Shown here: piece by piece, positions 59,821 to 64,000 of the stretch
How positions within the stretch are numbered: the first letter of the stretch is position 1
How the letters are laid out: the number at the start of each line of letters is the position of its first letter
NCBI GenBank assembly: GCA_003991915.1
Contig: RQTK01000026.1
Location: forward strand, 1 to 64,000
Direction of reading: 5' to 3'
Source: Elysia chlorotica
Taxonomy: Eukaryota; Mollusca; Gastropoda; Plakobranchidae
DNA: 64,000 nucleotides
Notes under the pieces: model-generated
Told to the model about the DNA's origin: nothing
The model's database searches: none
What the model saw: only the letters and a program-made list of their open reading frames with translations
Made by a program: the position numbers and the translations under genes

Positions 59821-62800
59821 GTACTCATATTTTGTAAAGTCGTTTGATGTATATAATGAACAAATAGATATATATTTTACCATCGTTCATTACAATCACA
59901 ATATAAAAAAAGGTGGTTTCCAACGACGCTTCTTAGCTTTCATCATAATAAGCCTACTTTTACTCAGTGTTAGAACCAGAAAACCTAGTGCTATATTAGA
60001 GTAGATTGACACAAAGCGAACATAGTATTATGTCGCCACTAACCTCCGATGCTATCAGCAATGAGCTGTTCAACATGACCCACTTTCTCACATGCTACGC
60101 ACACACAGGCACTTTGTTTGCTCGTTATTCATTAATTTGGATTCCATTTTCTGAGGGTCAAACTGGCTTAATTGGTAGAGTATTGGTCTCTAGATCGGAA
60201 AGTTTGTGGTTCAAATCCCACGCTTTATTTGTTCGAGTTCTGTGTAACTGGTTGGGTCGGTGTCAGTATAATCAATGTGACCGGCTGAGACCGATTTCAT
60301 CCACGCCGTCTCGTGTGTGGCAGCACATAACAGTCATCAGTCTTTTATTTAAATTCCTCTTCATGACATCGAACACCCCCTTATGTTTAATACAAAATGG
60401 CATCTAGGGTGAATGGCACAGCAAATATAATATCATAAAAGTATACCTAAAATAAGAAAATAAAATAAACGGAACCAATGAAATACACAAACAAAAGTAT
60501 TGTGGTGGGTTGATTCATCCGGTTGACTTTCAACACATCTTACTTTGGTTATTAAAAATTGTTGCAGCTGCATCAAAAATGGCTCTATACGCTGGATTTA
60601 TCAAACTGGAATGAAGAATAAGCACCCTGTGTGATATAATATGCCAAACCAGCAGTTTTTTTTTTTTAATTGACGGCATGATCACGTTTTGTTCGGTTTG
60701 AAAGTTGTTCACTTTATGTGAATCTACTCTAGAAAAAAAAAGGGATGTTTACAGATTTATCAAATCTAGATAAATAATTAAAGATACATGAGGGGTTGTT
60801 TGAAAGATTTAAACAGTTTATTTGTTGCTCTTTCTTATTAAAAGTTTTGTGAATTTTTCTACCCACATTGAGTACTGACTCTATCTAATCTGAAACAACA
60901 AATGAGATGTTATGTTATGAAACTCTATATATGACCAACAGTGATGTATATGGTTAGATTTTGTTCTATGTTTTGATAATGAGTGTGCTGAACACAAAAT
61001 GATGTATTTAGGTCCCCTATCTATTTAATCTTAATGTTGACTACAAACTGAAAACTATTCAGTTTTGGTGTAAACTCACACGTCTTGAAAGCAACAGATA
61101 CTCCCGAAAATGTTACTTGCAATCATACAATTCATGTAAAATGGGGAGACGCAACTGGGCATCACAAATTAAACATACACTTCTGTCTTTAGGATATGGA
61201 TACGCATGGTTAGCAGAGAGCTTGTCCAATATAGATTCGTTTAAATGATAGAAGTTAAGGACAGACTTATCTGTACCTTGGTTCAAGAAACAGAGGCAAT
61301 GATAAAATAAAAAAGCTCATTTCCTTTTGCACTGACTTCACCACTTCTAGCTCCTGCACATTACATCATTATTGGCAACGTAGAGTTCTAATACTCCTGT
61401 TGACACAAAGTCTGCCTTTGAGAAATAACTTGTATACATGTAGAGGGAAAATATCTAAGCCTCCGTTATGTCTTCGTTGCAATGTTGGTGATGTTGAGAA
61501 TGAAATTCACTTTGTTCTTTTGTAATCACCTTAACGGTGTAAGAGAATCGATCCTTTTAATATACTCAACATGCTTATGGGTATTTATTTTCCTACCTAT
61601 ATAATTCAAAACTTATATAGTGCTTAAAAATATATTATGAATGCTTTTTATGATTCCCCTTTATTAGGTTTGAGTTCATGATTACTCTTTATTGTACATT
61701 ATCAAAACGTAATTTTCAATGTATAATTATTGGAGACATTGTTAACGAATTTCATAATTTTATTTTCCCATTTTGAAATATCAACTCTCATTATTTTATT
61801 CTGTCAAATTAATTTCTTTTTGTCTTGAAGAGCCTTTTTATTTTTATGTCTGTAATTATGATGTATGGGCCAAAGGCCTTTTTCGAATAAAATTTAATTC
61901 AATTCAATTCAATTCATATATTTTTTTTTTGTGCTTTCAGTGATCCAGTCCTTCACTGGTCAAAGAGAATGAGAGCAGAACTAGAGAAAACTTCAAACAA
62001 GAAAGCTCCCTGTTCAAATTTTGTCATAGCCATTGGGCTTGAAGCAAATGGTTGGTTTCCACTTTTCAGCTTACTTTGTCATCAACTAAGACAAATTCAA
62101 TTACCAAATTTGCATTTTAATATTTTTTTATATTCTTTTTTTAATAAACAGTCATAAGGTATATATTTGCACAGGAATAAATGATTGATACCTATAAATT
62201 ACTAGTATTATCATAAATCATTACAAAAAGAAGAATATACTAAGAGATATTAACAGTTTCTAGTTTTATATTATTATTAAGTGCATTCTTTAAGATTTTG
62301 ATGTCAGTATTTAAACCAATTTAGGGAATAAAACTCATGAAATAAAAATGTTGTTAGCAAATTGCAGTGTTTATCATCTTCTATAGTGTAATTTTGCTGT
62401 CGGTGGTTGAAAGTTGTGTTCCTTTCCTATTATAAGCTGCCCGTTTTACGACCCATAATGGCTGAAAACTTTTGTAACTTAGAGATTTTGATCATTTAGT
62501 CCTCTCCTACAGTATCATATTTTAGGCCTTATTTACTTTAGTTTCAAACATGTATTAAATCGCAAAGTTCGTCAAGTAATATTTACCTCGTTATCTTTTT
62601 CAGCATTTATAGAGATCTATTGAAAACAATCTAACAGCTCCAAGTTAATCAATTTAACATTCCTTTGCTTTCTCTTTCAGCTTTTACAGAGATCTATGTG
62701 AAGCAATTCAACTACGAACGTGTGGGTGGCATCTTTACCAGCCTAGGGGACGAAGACCAACTGACGCTGTCCAACGCGTCACCAACAGACAAGACGTGCT

Positions 62801-64000
62801 ACATCTGGCGCTGCCATAGCAACCCGTCCATCTTGGTGTGTCAATGCAATCGTCATGTCTCGGCAGAGCAGAGTTTTCAGTGGGCACAGCTGGTGAGTGG
62901 GATGATGAGCTAAACACGGCACACATCTACCTTATGAAAACTAGTTTATCTCCTACACAGTCAGACGATCAGTTCTGCGGAAGTTGATTAGCTCAGTTCA
63001 TAATAATAAAAATTTGACTATGTGCCCCTTTCATTAATTTTAGTAATAATTTATTAAATTTTCAGGAGAAGGTGCAAGAGGGAAAAAAACCCTGTTAAGT
63101 AAAAAATTGACTTGAGAACCCTGGACTAATGAATTATTCCAAAAATCAATGACAATTTTTTTTTAATCTTTCTTTTTTTTATTTTACAAATATCGAAGCT
63201 CAATGATAGTTTTATCATTGTGCAGTATGAGTCATGAGAATATGTTGTTGTTTTTTACTGTAAATGTTTATAAGTATGCTTAAACTGTCCCATATTGATT
63301 TGTTGAAAGCACAATTACTTTTGAACGTGTTGCTTATAGAAACGGAAACATGTATAGAAGTAAACAATACATCCTGTTTACTCCTCTCCTTTGCAGCTGG
63401 TTGACAATATTGATTTGTCCACGGCTTATATTGCTGTTCTTACTGCCAGTGATACTGGGGGCTACTGCAGTGAGGTTCCTTCTTCTGATCTAGACACACC
63501 TTTCTTACGAGCCCTCAAGACGGAAAAATTCATGGCCTCTCCTGTTTGCAAGATTCTTGAACAGCCCAACATGCTCACTGGCTTGGCTGCGCAGTGTAAG
63601 GCAGAAATTATGAAATTGTTCAAAATAATTAAAATATCCCAAAAATATCTGATTCTTATTTATTCCAATGTGACCATGGGAGTTAATGAGTTCTTAGAAA
63701 AACTAGGACACACCTATAAGATCTCTTATTGAATGTTATTTTAATGTGGTCTTTTTTTTCCCCGCAGCTTCTAGTAAGTAAAAGTTAATATGCTCTATTG
63801 TAATACTAAAAAAAGAAGTGATATTTAGATTTTCTCTATATAGGTTTGCATTATAGAGAAAAAAACAAAAATAAAGCTTTTTTTTCATATCTTGCAGTAA
63901 TGAGTTTTTTCCAAGTGCTGCGCTACAAGGCTGTGATTTACGTCTGCTTCAAAGAGAACAAGTATGTGGACATCTTGGATGTGAAAGCGTTCATGCCAGT
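59726..64000 (+). CDS. PSMG1: PSMG1 / PAC1 proteasome assembly chaperone 1 (partial, 3' end outside window)
   Basis: This is a spliced gene on the plus strand, starting ATG at 59726 and truncated by the window edge. From family knowledge, PSMG1 (PAC1) heterodimerises with PSMG2 and scaffolds the 20S proteasome alpha ring in the cytosol. Landmarks match human PSMG1 in order: MATFFGEILPVTSRA (human MAATFFGEVVKAPCRA), an Asp/Glu run, CSNFVIAIG (CSKFIIAIG), SNPSILVCQCN (SNPSVFLCQCS), FLRALKTEKF (FLRALKTQNF), LEQPN (identical), and FQVLRYKAVIYVCF then VKAFMP (CQVWKIPAILYLCY, VEAFKP). All junctions agree in phase (2, 1, 0, 1). The human segment between the acidic run and CSKF is slightly different in length. 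It is divergent from SYAP1. Confidence 0.95.
60155..60350 (+). mobile_element. tRNA-derived SINE in PSMG1 intron 1
   Basis: The head is a tRNA-like A box (TGGCTTAATTGGTAGAG) and B box (GGTTCAAATCC). It is followed by the family body TGGTTGGGTCGGTGTCAGTATAAT...TGTGACCGGCTGAGA and TCTCGTGTGTGGCAGCACATAA, shared with the other copies in this window. Confidence 0.8.
61000..61918 (+). mobile_element. 5'-truncated non-LTR retrotransposon (LINE) in PSMG1 intron 1
   Basis: Broken plus-strand reading at about 61050-61240 gives FWCKLTRLESNRYSRKCY, then RRNWASQIKHTLLSLGYGYAW, typical of the region downstream of the reverse transcriptase in molluscan LINEs. Stops and frameshifts follow. The 3' end has GGGCCAAAGGCCTTTTTCG, an AATAAA, and a tandem AATTC tail ending at 61918. 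Clade is not assigned and the 5' limit is approximate. Confidence 0.75.
61941..62050 (+). CDS. PSMG1: PSMG1 exon 2
   Basis: A T-rich tract and GTGCTTTCAG|T acceptor lead into DPVLHWSKRMRAELEKTSN, then KKAPCSNFVIAIGLEAN, and the donor AATG|GTTGGT. The core CSNFVIAIG is the conserved first strand of PAC1. The acceptor sits only 22 bp after the end of a LINE tail (61918). Confidence 0.9.
62681..62892 (+). CDS. PSMG1: PSMG1 exon 3
   Basis: The exon lies between TCTCTTTCAG|CT and CTG|GTGAGT; it is 212 nt. It encodes AFTEIYVKQFNYERVGG to SNPSILVCQCNRHVSAEQSF and QWAQL, aligned with human SNPSVFLCQCSCYVAEDQQY and QWLEKV. Confidence 0.94.
63397..63595 (+). CDS. PSMG1: PSMG1 exon 4
   Basis: The acceptor is CCTTTGCAG|CTG and the donor GCAGT|GTAAGG; the exon is 199 nt and ends in phase 1. 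It encodes LVDNIDLSTAYIAVLTASD, then TPFLRALKTEKFMASPVC and KILEQPNMLTGLAAQ, matching human SPFLRALKTQNF and LEQPNIVHDLPAA. Confidence 0.94.
63768..63773 (+). other. PSMG1: Possible 6-nt microexon between PSMG1 exons 4 and 5
   Basis: A strong polypyrimidine tract and CCCCGCAG acceptor are followed six bases later by a perfect GTAAGT donor. Inclusion would keep the frame and insert two residues. The direct exon 4-5 join already matches human PSMG1, so the six bases may be a decoy. Confidence 0.25.
63898..64000 (+). CDS. PSMG1: PSMG1 exon 5 (partial)
   Basis: The acceptor ATCTTGCAG|TA joins exon 4 to read (L)MSFFQVLRYKAVIYVCF, then KENKYVDILDVKAFMPV, aligned with human LSYCQVWKIPAILYLCY and ITVEAFKPIL. 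The exon runs off the window at 64000. Confidence 0.92.

Overview
The window is eukaryotic nuclear DNA, most likely from a lophotrochozoan and probably a marine gastropod mollusc. That placement is inferred from the intron-rich, AT-rich sequence, abundant (GA)n/(CT)n microsatellites, many tRNA-derived SINEs, non-LTR and DNA-transposon remnants, and the two recognisable conserved animal genes. There are no bacterial features.

Two spliced genes stand head to head in the right part of the window. On the minus strand, SYAP1 (synapse-associated protein 1, BSD domain) starts at 59341 and runs about 49 kb leftward. Its exons are at 59341-59041, 52524-52442, 51762-51616, 50939-50800, 49830-49736, 47684-47631 and 23594-23376. 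Three further downstream exons begin at 18265, 15261 and 10435. All three have the same acceptor phase and each encodes a Trp-containing acidic/basic motif, so they look like alternative C-terminal exons. On the plus strand, PSMG1 (proteasome assembly chaperone 1) starts at 59726. Its exons are at 59726-about 59820, 61941-62050, 62681-62892, 63397-63595 and 63898 onward, and it is cut by the window end. The two start codons are 384 bp apart and probably share a bidirectional promoter containing a GTCACGTGAC E-box.

Everything else is intron or intergenic sequence dominated by repeats. Positions 1-10286 are downstream of SYAP1 and hold a PIF/Harbinger-type MITE, SINE pieces and a 38-bp minisatellite. 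Between 18.8 and 20.7 kb lies a decayed RTE-like LINE on the minus strand. The 24-kb intron 23595-47630 contains (GA)n arrays, a nested direct-plus-inverted duplication (28310-29980), several full-length SINEs, and a decayed hAT element (35089-38045) flanked by a perfect 110-bp direct repeat. A 46/50-bp minisatellite (48934-49736) abuts SYAP1 exon 5, and each unit repeats that exon's splice donor. Intron 1 of SYAP1 holds a truncated mariner. Intron 1 of PSMG1 holds a 5'-truncated LINE whose 3' tail ends 22 bp before the exon 2 acceptor.

The window shows no operon-like or defence-like system. The most notable observations are the SYAP1 alternative-exon set, the splice-donor minisatellite and the two complex duplications.
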